NCBI RefSeq assembly: GCF_001708445.1
Contig: NZ_CP015637.1
Span: forward strand, 1,675,001 to 1,739,000
Reading direction: 5' to 3'
Length of the DNA: 64,000 nt
Source of the DNA: Pseudomonas fluorescens
Lineage (GTDB): Bacteria; Pseudomonadota; Gammaproteobacteria; Pseudomonadales; Pseudomonadaceae
Shown: positions 18,616 to 28,136 of the stretch, piece by piece
Numbering within the stretch: position 1 is the stretch's first letter
Layout of the letters: each line of letters begins with the position of its first letter
The notes under the pieces: model-generated
Told to the model about the DNA's origin: nothing
Database searches by the model: none
The model's input: only the letters and a program-made list of their open reading frames with translations
Position numbers and translations under genes: made by a program

Positions 18616-21600
18616 GTGCCCGTTCTGCGTCTACCGCTACTCCCTGCCGCGGCAGGTAAACAGCACTGGGGCAACCTGCCCGGTGCCGCCCTGAGCCTGG
18701 CCATTGCCGAGGCTGCCAGCGCAGCCAAGCGCTTTACCCTGCTGCTCACCGCCGACAGCCAAAGCGCCGAACGGTTGGAGCAGGAGCTGAGCTTCTTCGC
18801 CCCCGATTTGCCGGTGCTGCATTTTCCTGACTGGGAAACCCTGCCCTACGATCTGTTCTCGCCGCACCAGGACATCATCTCCCAGCGCATCGCCAGCCTG
18901 TACCGCCTGCCGGAACTGGCCCACGGCGTGCTGGTGGTGCCGATCACCACCGCCCTGCACCGCCTGGCGCCGACCAAGTTCCTGCTGGGCAGCAGCCTGG
19001 TGCTGGATATCGGCCAGAAGCTCGATGTGGAACAGATGCGCACGCGCCTGGAAGCCAGCGGCTACCGTTGCGTCGACACGGTGTACGAACACGGTGAGTT
19101 CGCGGTACGCGGTGCGCTGATCGACCTGTTCCCGATGGGCAGCAAGTTGCCGTACCGCATCGACCTGTTCGATGACGAAATCGAGACCCTGCGCACCTTC
19201 GACCCAGAGAACCAGCGCTCCATTGATAAAGTCGAGTCGATCAAGCTGCTGCCGGCACGGGAATTCCCGCTGCAAAAGGACGCGGTGACCCGCTTCAAGG
19301 CGCGCTTTCGTGAACGCTTCGACGTCGACTTCCGTCGCTGCCCGATCTTCCAGGACCTGAGCAGCGGGATTACCCCGGCCGGTATCGAGTACTACCTGCC
19401 GCTGTTCTTCGACGAAACATCCACCCTCTTCGATTACCTGCCTCAGGACACTCAGGTGTTCTCGCTGCCAGGCATCGAGCAAGCGGCAGAAAACTTCTGG
19501 AACGATGTGCGCAACCGCTATGAAGAACGCCGCGTCGATCCATCCCGTCCTTTATTACCGCCCGCCGAGCTGTTCCTGCCGGTGGAAGACTGCTTCGCCC
19601 GCCTGAAAAACTGGCCGCGCGTGGTCGCCAGCCAACAGGACGTGGAGCCCGGCGTCGGCCGCGAGCGCTTCCCCGCGCACGTGCTGCCGGACCTGGCGAT
19701 CCAGGCCAAGGCCAACCAGCCCCTGGAAGCACTGTCCAACTTCCTTGGCGACTTCTCTGGCCGCGTGCTGTTTACCGCCGAATCCGCCGGCCGTCGCGAA
19801 GTCCTGCTTGAACTGCTCGAACGCCTGAAGCTGCGTCCGAAAACCGTCGACAGCTGGCCGGACTTCGTCGCCAGCAAGGACCGCCTGGCGATCACTATCG
19901 CGCCACTGGATGAAGGTTTGCTGCTGGACGATCCGGCCCTGGCGCTGATCGCCGAAAGCCCCCTGTTCGGCCAGCGCGTGATGCAACGTCGCCGTCGCGA
20001 AAAACGCGCCGACGCCAACAACGACGCGGTAATCAAGAACCTCACCGAGCTGCGCGAAGGCGCGCCGGTGGTGCATATCGACCACGGTGTCGGTCGCTAC
20101 CTGGGCCTGCAGACCCTGGAAATCGACAACCAGGCCGCCGAATTCCTCACCATGGAGTACGCCGAAGGCGCCAAGCTCTATGTACCGGTGGCCAACCTGC
20201 ACCTGATCGCGCGCTACACCGGCAGCGACGACGCCCTGGCGCCATTGCACCGCCTGGGCTCCGAAACCTGGCAGAAAGCCAAGCGCAAGGCCGCCGAACA
20301 GGTGCGCGACGTCGCCGCTGAGTTGCTCGACATCTATGCGCGGCGTGCGGCGCGCGAAGGCTACGCGTTCGCCGACCCGAAAGCCGACTACGCCACCTTC
20401 AGCGCCGGCTTCGCTTTTGAAGAAACCCCAGACCAGCAAACCACCATCGAAGCTGTGCGCGCCGACATGCTCGCGCCCAAGCCGATGGACCGCCTGGTGT
20501 GCGGCGACGTGGGCTTTGGCAAGACCGAAGTGGCCATGCGCGCAGCCTTCATCGCGGTGCACGGCGGCAAACAAGTGGCGATCCTGGTGCCCACCACCCT
20601 GCTCGCCCAGCAGCACTACAACAGCTTCCGCGACCGCTTTGCCGACTGGCCGGTGACCGTGGAAGTGATGAGCCGCTTCAAGTCGACCAAGGAAGTGAAT
20701 GCCGCCGTCGCCGACCTGGCGGAAGGCAAGATCGACATCGTGATCGGTACGCACAAGCTGTTGTCGGACGATGTGAAGATCAAGAACCTGGGCCTGGTGA
20801 TCATCGACGAAGAACACCGCTTCGGGGTGCGCCAGAAAGAACAGCTCAAGGCCCTGCGCAGCGAGGTGGACATTCTCACCCTCACCGCCACACCGATTCC
20901 GCGCACGCTGAACATGGCGGTGTCGGGCATGCGCGACCTGTCGATCATCGCCACGCCGCCGGCACGCCGACTGTCGGTGCGCACCTTCGTGATGGAGCAG
21001 AACAAAAGCACGGTCAAGGAAGCCCTCCTGCGCGAATTGCTGCGCGGCGGCCAGGTGTACTACCTGCACAACGACGTGAAGACCATCGAGAAATGCGCGG
21101 CCGAACTCGCCGAACTGGTGCCGGAAGCACGCATTGCCATCGGCCACGGGCAGATGCGCGAACGCGATCTCGAACAGGTGATGAGCGACTTTTATCACAA
21201 GCGCTTCAACGTGCTGATCGCCTCGACCATCATCGAGACCGGCATCGACGTGCCGAGCGCCAACACCATCATCATCGAACGCGCGGACAAGTTCGGCCTG
21301 GCACAACTTCATCAGTTGCGCGGCCGGGTCGGGCGCAGTCACCACCAGGCGTATGCCTACCTGCTGACACCACCGCGCCAACAAATTACCGGCGACGCCG
21401 AAAAGCGCCTGGAAGCCATCGCCAACACCCAGGACCTCGGTGCCGGTTTTGTGCTGGCCACCAACGACCTGGAAATCCGCGGCGCCGGCGAACTGCTCGG
21501 CGACGGCCAGAGCGGGCAGATCCAGGCCGTGGGTTTCACCCTGTATATGGAGATGCTCGAACGCGCGGTGAAAGCCATCCGCAAGGGCGAGCAGCCGAAC

Positions 21601-22065
21601 CTCGACCAACCCCTGGGCGGTGGCCCGGAGATCAACCTGCGCCTGCCGGCGTTGATTCCCGAGGACTACCTGCCGGACGTGCATGCGCGGTTGATCCTGT
21701 ACAAGCGCATCGCCTCGGCCACCGACGAAGAAGGCCTCAAGGACCTGCAGGTGGAAATGATCGACCGCTTCGGCCTGTTGCCCGAGCCGACCAAGAACCT
21801 GGTGCGCCTGACCTTGCTCAAATTGCAGGCCGAGCAACTGGGGATCAAGAAGGTCGACGCGGGGCCGCAAGGCGGGCGCATCGAGTTCGAAGCGCAGACG
21901 CCGGTGGACCCGTTGGTACTGATCAAGTTGATCCAGGGCCAGCCCAACCGCTACAAGTTCGAAGGGGCTACGCTGTTCAAGTTCATGGTGCCGATGGAGC
22001 GCGCCGAAGAACGCTTCAATACCCTGGAGGCGCTGTTCGAGCGCCTCATCCCGAAATCTGCTTGA
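18616..22065 (+). CDS. mfd: Transcription-repair coupling factor
   Basis: The 1149-aa superfamily-2 translocase removes stalled RNA polymerase and recruits UvrA. Domain order: UvrB-like region (LPVLHFPDWETLPYDLFSPHQD), RNAP-interaction domain (VHIDHGVGRYLGLQTLE, about 490-550), helicase lobe 1 with Walker A CGDVGFGKTEVAMRA and DEEHRFGVRQKE, TATPIPRTLNMA, then lobe 2 (TIIETGIDVPSANTII, QLRGRVGRS), and the C-terminal D7 domain. Length and motifs are full-family. The start is GTG, as placed by the MPVLRLPLLPAAAGKQ N-terminus. It is followed 11 bases later by the CsiV-like gene. Confidence 0.98.
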   Translation: MPVLRLPLLPAAAGKQHWGNLPGAALSLAIAEAASAAKRFTLLLTADSQSAERLEQELSFFAPDLPVLHFPDWETLPYDLFSPHQDIISQRIASLYRLPELAHGVLVVPITTALHRLAPTKFLLGSSLVLDIGQKLDVEQMRTRLEASGYRCVDTVYEHGEFAVRGALIDLFPMGSKLPYRIDLFDDEIETLRTFDPENQRSIDKVESIKLLPAREFPLQKDAVTRFKARFRERFDVDFRRCPIFQDLSSGITPAGIEYYLPLFFDETSTLFDYLPQDTQVFSLPGIEQAAENFWNDVRNRYEERRVDPSRPLLPPAELFLPVEDCFARLKNWPRVVASQQDVEPGVGRERFPAHVLPDLAIQAKANQPLEALSNFLGDFSGRVLFTAESAGRREVLLELLERLKLRPKTVDSWPDFVASKDRLAITIAPLDEGLLLDDPALALIAESPLFGQRVMQRRRREKRADANNDAVIKNLTELREGAPVVHIDHGVGRYLGLQTLEIDNQAAEFLTMEYAEGAKLYVPVANLHLIARYTGSDDALAPLHRLGSETWQKAKRKAAEQVRDVAAELLDIYARRAAREGYAFADPKADYATFSAGFAFEETPDQQTTIEAVRADMLAPKPMDRLVCGDVGFGKTEVAMRAAFIAVHGGKQVAILVPTTLLAQQHYNSFRDRFADWPVTVEVMSRFKSTKEVNAAVADLAEGKIDIVIGTHKLLSDDVKIKNLGLVIIDEEHRFGVRQKEQLKALRSEVDILTLTATPIPRTLNMAVSGMRDLSIIATPPARRLSVRTFVMEQNKSTVKEALLRELLRGGQVYYLHNDVKTIEKCAAELAELVPEARIAIGHGQMRERDLEQVMSDFYHKRFNVLIASTIIETGIDVPSANTIIIERADKFGLAQLHQLRGRVGRSHHQAYAYLLTPPRQQITGDAEKRLEAIANTQDLGAGFVLATNDLEIRGAGELLGDGQSGQIQAVGFTLYMEMLERAVKAIRKGEQPNLDQPLGGGPEINLRLPALIPEDYLPDVHARLILYKRIASATDEEGLKDLQVEMIDRFGLLPEPTKNLVRLTLLKLQAEQLGIKKVDAGPQGGRIEFEAQTPVDPLVLIKLIQGQPNRYKFEGATLFKFMVPMERAEERFNTLEALFERLIPKSA

Positions 22066-22076
22066 AGGACGCCCCA

Positions 22077-22643
22077 ATGCGCGTGTTCCGCATTCTGAGC
22101 CTGTTGTTAGTGGTACTTGCACCCTCGGCATTTGCCGACAGCCTGTACCAGGTTGAAATGATCCTGATACGCCAGAACGCGGAGCCAGAGATGAGCAACC
22201 GCGCCGCACCGGAAGATTGGGATGCCGGCGCGGTGCGCCTGGGCGACAGAATGAGCCCGCCGCGCCTGGCCAACATCGCCGACAAACTGCGCGCCGACGC
22301 CAACTACACCGTGCTCGCCCATAAAGCCTGGGAACAGAACCTGGGTGAGCAGCCGGTAAAAATCGCGATCGCCGAGGGGGCGGAACAGTTTGGCCAATTC
22401 CCCATCGAAGGGGTATTGAGCCTGCAACTGGGGCGCTTTACCGATATCGATGCCGACTTCTGGGTCAACCAGTTCGACAGCAACGGCAGCGTGATCGCCA
22501 GCGAACACCTGAGCCAGAAGGACGTGCGCACCAAGAACAACCAGCTCAACTACCTGGACGGCGGCCGCCTGGCGCTGCTGATCAAGATCACCTCGTTGAC
22601 CGTCAAACAACCCAGCGCACCACCGCCCGATATTCAGGACTGA
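22077..22643 (+). CDS. CsiV-family exported protein
   Basis: A 188-aa protein with signal peptide MRVFRILSLLLVVLAPSAFA and a mature start DSLYQVEMILIRQN, the family opening (WYxVEVIVFxQ-like). The C-terminal LGRFTDIDADFW and NNQLNYLDGGRLALLIKITSL match the CsiV peptidoglycan-binding family (PF10972). It probably acts in the periplasm at the cell wall; a direct function is not established here. It sits 11 bases after mfd with GAAGGAC as RBS, so it is cotranscribed. Confidence 0.8.
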   Translation: MRVFRILSLLLVVLAPSAFADSLYQVEMILIRQNAEPEMSNRAAPEDWDAGAVRLGDRMSPPRLANIADKLRADANYTVLAHKAWEQNLGEQPVKIAIAEGAEQFGQFPIEGVLSLQLGRFTDIDADFWVNQFDSNGSVIASEHLSQKDVRTKNNQLNYLDGGRLALLIKITSLTVKQPSAPPPDIQD

Positions 22644-22652
22644 TCCAGCGCC

Positions 22653-25346
22653 ATGCCCCTGACGTCGTCGCTGACCAAACCCCTGGCCCCTTCGTGGGCC
22701 AATCGCTTCAAAGAGCAAAGCCTGGAGCGTGGGCGGCGCTACGCCCTGGAGAACCGCGTACGTATCGTCGAGTCCGGTGACAGCACGATCATCGCCAGTT
22801 GCGAAGGCTCGGGCAGCAACGTCTATCGGCAGACCATTTCACTGCGCGAGTCCGCCAAGGGCATGCTGATCCTGGTGGACAGCCGCTGCACCTGCCCGGT
22901 CCATACCAACTGCAAACATATCGCGGCGGTGTTGCTCAAGGTCCAGGAAACCCTGGCCTACCCCGCCGCCGCCCAGGATGCCGAACTGCTGGGAAAACTC
23001 CAGGCGGTGCTGGATAACCGCGTGGTACTGCCGCAGGTGGTGATGGAGGACGTGCTGCCAGTACCACGGCTGTGGCTGGCCAGCGTCGAATTCAGCGCGT
23101 TCGAGCCGCGCAACGGCAAGATGCAGCGCTATATCCAGCACCGTGCGGCACTGTCGTTCAACTATCTGGGCAACTATGTCAGCGGGCAAAAGAACGCCGA
23201 CATCATCGTGCGCCAGGAAACCCAAAGCCTGCGTATCAAGCGTCATCCCGAGCTGGAACAGCCCTATCGCGAACAACTGCGCCTGCTCGGTTTCAAGATC
23301 GCCACGCGCCAGAGCAAGGCCCTGCCGGAAAGCGCCGGCGAACTGTTCGAGATGGTCAATGACAGCGCCTGGCTGAACTTCACGCTCAACTCGTCGCCGA
23401 CGCTGCGCGCCGAAGGCTGGGAGTTGCAGATCGACGAGGACTTCGGCTTCGACCTCAGCCCGGTGGACGACTGGTACGCCACCGTCGATGAAGCGCCGGA
23501 ACGCGACTGGTTCGACCTGGAACTGGGGATCATCGTCAATGGCGAGCGGCTGAGCCTGCTGCCGATCCTGCTCAACCTGATGCGCTCGCACACCGAGCTT
23601 CTCAACCCGGAGAAACTCGCACGGCGCCGCGACGAAGAGTTGATCCTGGTGAATATCCCCGGCCTGCCCAATGGCGGCCATGGCCCGCTGCAAGTGGCAT
23701 TGCCCTATGGCCGCTTGAAACCCGTGCTGGCCACCTTGGGCGAGTTCTACCTGCAGGACCCCGGCACCACCACCCTGCGCCTGGCCAAGGCCGATGCGAT
23801 TCGCCTGAACCCGCTGGAAGACCTGCCCCTGCAATGGGAAGGCGGCGAAAAAATCCGCAACTTCGCCCAGCGTCTGCGGGATATCAAGGACTTCACCTGT
23901 GTCGCGCCCGAAGGCTTGAACGCGACGTTGCGCCCCTATCAGCTGGAAGGCTTGAGCTGGATGCAGTCACTGCGCCAACTGGACGTCGGCGGGATTCTTG
24001 CCGATGACATGGGCCTGGGCAAAACCCTGCAAACCCTGGCGCATATTCTCAGCGAGAAAATCGCCGGGCGCCTGGACCGGCCTTGCATGGTGGTGATGCC
24101 CACCAGCCTCATACCCAATTGGCTCGATGAAGCCGCGCACTTCACCCCGCAACTCAAGGTGCTGGCGCTGTACGGTGCCGCGCGCAAAAAGCACTTCGCC
24201 ACATTGCAGGACTATGACCTGCTGCTGACCACCTATGCGCTGTTGCCCAAGGACATCGAGCACCTCGCCACCCAGCCCCTGCATGTGCTGATCCTCGATG
24301 AAGCCCAGTACATCAAGAACCCTTCGAGCAAGGCGGCCCAGGCAGCACGTCAGCTCAATGCACGGCAGCGCCTGTGCCTGAGCGGCACGCCGCTGGAAAA
24401 CCACCTGGGTGAGTTGTGGTCGCTGTTCCACTTCCTGCTGCCGGGCTGGCTGGGTGACGTTAAAAGCTTCAACCGCGATTACCGCGCGCCCATCGAAAAG
24501 CGCGGCAGCGATGTGCGACTGCAACACCTCAACGGCCGGATCAAACCCTTCCTGTTGCGCCGCACCAAGGAGCAGGTGGCGACGGAGTTGCCGCCCAAGA
24601 CCGAGATCATCCACTGGGTCGACCTCAACGAAGCCCAGCGCGACGTGTACGAAACCATGCGCCTGGCCATGGATAAAAAGGTCCGCGACGAAATTACCCG
24701 CAAGGGTGTGGCACGCAGCCAGATCATCATTCTCGAAGCCCTGCTCAAGTTACGCCAAGTGTGCTGCGACCTGCGACTGATCAACGACGCCAGCCTGCCC
24801 GCCCGTGGCAGCAGTTCGGGCAAGCTCGATAGCTTGATGGAGATGCTCGAAGAGTTGTTTGCCGAGGGGCGCCGGATCCTGCTGTTTTCCCAGTTCACCT
24901 CGATGCTGGGCCTGATCGAAGCCGAACTGAAAAAGCGCGGTGTCGCCTATGCGCTGCTCACCGGCCAGACCCGTGATCGGCGCACTCCGGTGAAGGACTT
25001 CCAGAGCGGCAAGCTGCAGATTTTCCTGATCAGCCTGAAAGCCGGTGGTGTGGGCCTGAACCTGACAGAAGCGGACACGGTGATTCACTACGACCCGTGG
25101 TGGAACCCCGCCACGGAAAACCAGGCCACCGACCGGGCGTATCGCATCGGTCAGGAAAAGCCGGTGTTTGTGTACAAGATGATTGCCCGCGGCACGGTGG
25201 AAGAGAAAATTCAGCATCTGCAGAAGGAAAAGTCCGACCTGGCGGCGGGCGTGCTGGACGGTCGGACGACCGGGGATTGGCAGTTGGGCAATGACGATAT
25301 CGAGGCGCTCTTTGCACCGCTGCCTAATAAGCAAGAGAAGCGCTGA
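22653..25346 (+). CDS. SWIM-zinc-finger SNF2-family helicase
   Basis: An 897-aa SF2 ATPase. Near residue 85-105 it has a SWIM zinc finger (CTCPVHTNCKH, i.e. CxC...CxH), then a bacterial SNF2-associated region, then the helicase core: DDMGLGKTLQTLAH (Walker A), LDEAQYIKNP (Walker B), LSGTPLENHLGELWSLF, and C-terminal FSQFTSMLGLIE, SLKAGGVGLNLTEADTVIHYDPWWNP and QATDRAYRIGQ. It belongs to the bacterial SNF2/Rad54-like group that remodels protein-DNA or RNA polymerase complexes; the target is unknown. It begins nine bases after the CsiV-like gene. In P. aeruginosa I recall an unrelated phosphorylase gene at this place. Confidence 0.92.
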   Translation: MPLTSSLTKPLAPSWANRFKEQSLERGRRYALENRVRIVESGDSTIIASCEGSGSNVYRQTISLRESAKGMLILVDSRCTCPVHTNCKHIAAVLLKVQETLAYPAAAQDAELLGKLQAVLDNRVVLPQVVMEDVLPVPRLWLASVEFSAFEPRNGKMQRYIQHRAALSFNYLGNYVSGQKNADIIVRQETQSLRIKRHPELEQPYREQLRLLGFKIATRQSKALPESAGELFEMVNDSAWLNFTLNSSPTLRAEGWELQIDEDFGFDLSPVDDWYATVDEAPERDWFDLELGIIVNGERLSLLPILLNLMRSHTELLNPEKLARRRDEELILVNIPGLPNGGHGPLQVALPYGRLKPVLATLGEFYLQDPGTTTLRLAKADAIRLNPLEDLPLQWEGGEKIRNFAQRLRDIKDFTCVAPEGLNATLRPYQLEGLSWMQSLRQLDVGGILADDMGLGKTLQTLAHILSEKIAGRLDRPCMVVMPTSLIPNWLDEAAHFTPQLKVLALYGAARKKHFATLQDYDLLLTTYALLPKDIEHLATQPLHVLILDEAQYIKNPSSKAAQAARQLNARQRLCLSGTPLENHLGELWSLFHFLLPGWLGDVKSFNRDYRAPIEKRGSDVRLQHLNGRIKPFLLRRTKEQVATELPPKTEIIHWVDLNEAQRDVYETMRLAMDKKVRDEITRKGVARSQIIILEALLKLRQVCCDLRLINDASLPARGSSSGKLDSLMEMLEELFAEGRRILLFSQFTSMLGLIEAELKKRGVAYALLTGQTRDRRTPVKDFQSGKLQIFLISLKAGGVGLNLTEADTVIHYDPWWNPATENQATDRAYRIGQEKPVFVYKMIARGTVEEKIQHLQKEKSDLAAGVLDGRTTGDWQLGNDDIEALFAPLPNKQEKR

Positions 25347-25390
25347 CGGCAAGAGCGCCATCGCGAGCACGCCCGCGATGGACGCGACAC

Positions 25391-26401
25391 TTAATCGATC
25401 AACTGCGCATCCCGCAGCGCACCGAGCGCCACCAGCCAACGCGGGTCCTGCTTATACTCCGTCGAAGCCATCGCCTGCCCGCGCATCCGTGCAATCCGCG
25501 GCGATGGCGTGACTTTCATCCGCTGGGCCGCACTCAGCGCCAGTTCAGCCGCCGCACGATCATTACACACCAGGCCCATATCGCAGCCCGCCGTCAGCGC
25601 GGCCTCGATACGGCTGGCAGCGTCTCCCACCACATGGGCGCCGGCCATAGACAAGTCATCGCTGAAAATCACCCCGTCAAACTGCAACTCACCGCGCAGG
25701 ATGTCCTGCAACCAGCGACGCGAGAAGCCGGCGGGCTGAGCGTCAACCTGCGGGTAGATAACATGGGCGGGCATCACGGCCGCCAATTGCTGGCTCAGGC
25801 GCGCGAAGGGCACCAGGTCATGGCTGCGAATCTGCTCCAGGCTGCGCTCGTCAGTAGGAATGGCGACATGGGAATCGGCTTCAGCCCAGCCGTGACCGGG
25901 GAAGTGCTTGCCGGTGGCGGCCATGCCGGCGCTGTTCATACCGCGGATAAAGGCACCGGCAAGCACCGCGGCACGCGCTGGGTCACCCTCGAAGGCGCGC
26001 GTGCCGACCACGGCACTGCGCTGGTAGTCCAGGTCCAGCACAGGGGCGAAGCTGAGATCAAGACCGACAGCCAGCACTTCAGTGGCCATGATCCAGCCAC
26101 ATTGTTCGGCCAGGTACTCGGCGTTGGGGTTATCCGCCAGGGCACGCATGGCCGGCAGGCGCACGAAGCCTTGGCGCAGGCGCTGCACGCGCCCCCCTTC
26201 CTGGTCGACCGCCAGCAGCAGGTCCGGGCGCACGGCACGGATCGCCGCGCTCAGCTCTCGCACCTGGCGTGGATGCTCGATATTGCGCGCGAAAATGATC
26301 AACCCGCCCACCTCCGGCTGGCGCAGCAGGTGGCGATCCTCGGCCGTCAGCCAGGTGCCGGCTACGTCGACCATCAAAGAACCTTGCAGGGCAGCAGTCA
26401 T
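25391..26401 (-). CDS. nagZ: Beta-N-acetylglucosaminidase NagZ
   Basis: The 336-aa glycoside hydrolase family 3 enzyme removes GlcNAc from 1,6-anhydroMurNAc peptides in cytoplasmic peptidoglycan recycling, producing the AmpR-activating muropeptide. Motifs: AVDQEGGRVQRL, ATGKHFPGHGWAEADSHVA with the catalytic His on its mobile loop, and the nucleophile Asp in VIFSDDLSMAG. AAGGAAGG just upstream supports ATG 26401; an internal Met at residue 10 is an alternative. It is downstream of psrA on the same strand, as in P. aeruginosa. Confidence 0.97.
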   Translation of the reverse strand: MTAALQGSLMVDVAGTWLTAEDRHLLRQPEVGGLIIFARNIEHPRQVRELSAAIRAVRPDLLLAVDQEGGRVQRLRQGFVRLPAMRALADNPNAEYLAEQCGWIMATEVLAVGLDLSFAPVLDLDYQRSAVVGTRAFEGDPARAAVLAGAFIRGMNSAGMAATGKHFPGHGWAEADSHVAIPTDERSLEQIRSHDLVPFARLSQQLAAVMPAHVIYPQVDAQPAGFSRRWLQDILRGELQFDGVIFSDDLSMAGAHVVGDAASRIEAALTAGCDMGLVCNDRAAAELALSAAQRMKVTPSPRIARMRGQAMASTEYKQDPRWLVALGALRDAQLID

Positions 26402-26546
26402 AAACCTTCCTTAAATAACGCACACAACCCGCTACCCTCACGCGGCGCGATCAACGCGGCGGGAGCAACGGGTTGTGTGTAAATAGCTGAATTCGGCATG
26501 GGCGGCTAGCTTAGCGGATGCTAGCGGCCACGCACACCCAGGGCGG

Positions 26547-27254
26547 TCAAACCTTGGCGGGGATGGGAATGGATTTGCTGCGCGGGCGCAATTGAGCGGC
26601 GACCATGGCAGGATCGGTGACACCGCTTTCGGCGCGCATGCCCGCGGCGAGAAAAGGCACCATCAGGCGCATCACCTGCTCGATCGAGGTGTTCACGCCA
26701 AAGTCGGTCTCGGCAATCGCACGCAACGCCTTGATCCCGGACATGCTGAACGCCGCCGCACCGAGCATGAAATGTACGCGCCAGAACAGCTCGATCGGCG
26801 GGATGCGCGGTGCGGCCTCGTTGACCAGCAACATATAGCGACGAAACACCTTGCCGTACATGTCTTCAAGGTAGCGGCGCAGGTGGCCCTGGCTCTGACT
26901 GAACGCCAGGCCCAACAGGCGCATGAAGATCGACAAGTCGTTGCCACTGCGTGGTTGAACCACCAAGGCTTGTTCGACGAGGATTTCCAGCAGGTCTTCC
27001 AGGCTTGGCTTAGGATCGGCCTTGGCCTGGCGTCGTTCGAGCTCACGGTCCAGGCTGGCGCAGAACGGCCCGAGGAAACGCGAGAACACCGCCTGGATCA
27101 GGGCCTTTTTCGAGCCGAAATGGTAGTTCACTGCGGCGAGGTTGACCCCGGCCTTGCTGGTGATCAGCCGCAATGAAGTTTCAGCAAATCCTTTTTCCGC
27201 GAACAACTGCTCGGCAGCATCGAGAATGCGTTCAACGGTTTCCGACTGGGCCAT
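26547..27254 (-). CDS. psrA: TetR-family regulator PsrA
   Basis: The 235-aa protein matches PsrA almost through its length as I remember it: MAQSETVERILDAAEQLFAEKGF, the TetR helix-turn-helix TSLRLITSKAGVNLAAVNYHFGSKKAL, and a C-terminal long-chain fatty-acid sensing domain. PsrA activates rpoS and represses itself and the fadBA5 operon until fatty acids bind. ATG 27254 is selected as the conserved start. Two overlapping PsrA boxes lie just upstream. The fadBA operon in this window (33-36 kb) is a likely target. Confidence 0.97.
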   Translation of the reverse strand: MAQSETVERILDAAEQLFAEKGFAETSLRLITSKAGVNLAAVNYHFGSKKALIQAVFSRFLGPFCASLDRELERRQAKADPKPSLEDLLEILVEQALVVQPRSGNDLSIFMRLLGLAFSQSQGHLRRYLEDMYGKVFRRYMLLVNEAAPRIPPIELFWRVHFMLGAAAFSMSGIKALRAIAETDFGVNTSIEQVMRLMVPFLAAGMRAESGVTDPAMVAAQLRPRSKSIPIPAKV

Positions 27255-27269
27255 GGCTACTCCGCCTGA

Positions 27270-27296
27270 CAAACACTTGTTTGAAACATACGTTTC
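27270..27296. promoter_or_regulatory. Two overlapping PsrA operators
   Basis: CAAAC-ACTT-GTTTG (27270-27283) and GAAAC-ATAC-GTTTC (27283-27296) both fit the PsrA consensus (G/C)AAAC-N2-4-GTTT(G/C) and share one base. They lie 16-42 bp upstream of the psrA ATG, consistent with autoregulation. Confidence 0.9.
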
Positions 27297-27472
27297 AAGT
27301 TGTGTCTTGTCAAGCCTGCAGGTTCGCTTTCCGGCCGGGCAGTCATCTGTTTCGGCGCTATTTAATCACATCCTTCCAGGTCTGTAGGCAGCGCTACCTA
27401 TGCCTTGTAGGACGGCTGACGAATGACCGTCCGGCGCCATGGCAGAAAAGGATGATTGCCAAGCGCAGTTCA

Positions 27473-27507
27473 CTGTATATAATCCCAGTCACTGTATAAA
27501 AAGACAG
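27473..27507 (+). promoter_or_regulatory. Two SOS (LexA) boxes upstream of lexA
   Basis: The downstream site, 27492-27507, is a perfect CTGT-N8-ACAG (CTGTATAAAAAGACAG). The upstream site, 27473-27488, reads CTGTATATAATCCCAG with one mismatch in the final half. Together they predict autorepression of lexA and SOS control of the lexA-sulA unit. Confidence 0.92.
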
Positions 27508-27517
27508 AGCGATCAAC

Positions 27518-28126
27518 ATGCTAAAACTGACGCCACGCCAAGCTGAGATTCTGGCTTTTATCAAGCGCTGCCTCGATGACAACGGCTACCCGCCGACGCG
27601 AGCGGAGATTGCGCTGGAACTGGGATTCAAATCCCCCAACGCCGCCGAAGAGCATCTCAAGGCCCTTGCTCGCAAGGGCGCGATCGAGATGACCCCAGGC
27701 GCTTCGCGCGGCATTCGCATCCCTGGCTTCGAAGCCAAGGCCGACGAATCGACACTGCCGATCATCGGTCGCGTCGCCGCCGGTGCGCCGATCCTGGCGC
27801 AGCAGCACGTCGAGGAATCCTGCAACATCAACCCGACCTTCTTCCATCCTCGCGCCGACTACCTGTTGCGGGTCCATGGCATGAGCATGAAGGACGTGGG
27901 CATTTTCGACGGTGACCTGCTGGCCGTCCACACCACCCGCGAAGCGCGTAACGGCCAGATCGTGGTGGCCCGCATCGGCGATGAAGTCACCGTCAAACGC
28001 TTCAAGCGCGAAGGCAGCAAGGTCTGGCTGTTAGCCGAGAACCCTGAGTTCGCCCCGATTGAAGTGAACCTGAAAGACCAGGACCTGGTGATCGAAGGCC
28101 TGAGCGTCGGCGTCATTCGCCGCTAA
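27518..28126 (+). CDS. lexA: SOS repressor LexA
   Basis: The 202-aa protein has a winged-helix N-terminal domain ([15 protein letters not shown]..., [28 protein letters not shown]) and a C-terminal autoprotease: Ala88-Gly89 cleavage bond in RVAAGAPI, nucleophile Ser123 in [14 protein letters not shown], and Lys160 in EVTVKRFKR. RecA filaments stimulate self-cleavage. Two SOS boxes stand in its promoter. The next gene, sulA, starts 11 bases after its stop. Confidence 0.98.
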   Translation: MLKLTPRQAEILAFIKRCLDDNGYPPTRAEIALELGFKSPNAAEEHLKALARKGAIEMTPGASRGIRIPGFEAKADESTLPIIGRVAAGAPILAQQHVEESCNINPTFFHPRADYLLRVHGMSMKDVGIFDGDLLAVHTTREARNGQIVVARIGDEVTVKRFKREGSKVWLLAENPEFAPIEVNLKDQDLVIEGLSVGVIRR

Positions 28127-28136
28127 AGGAGGCATC

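Noticed and set aside
19555..22209. 884-codon minus-strand frame across mfd
   Set aside because: The mfd frame holds all helicase motifs; the antisense product is a low-complexity His/Gln/Val shadow.
20499..22643. 714-codon plus-strand fusion frame ending in the CsiV-like protein
   Set aside because: The first ~525 codons are an Arg-rich shadow of mfd; only the part from ATG 22077, with RBS and signal peptide, is a gene.
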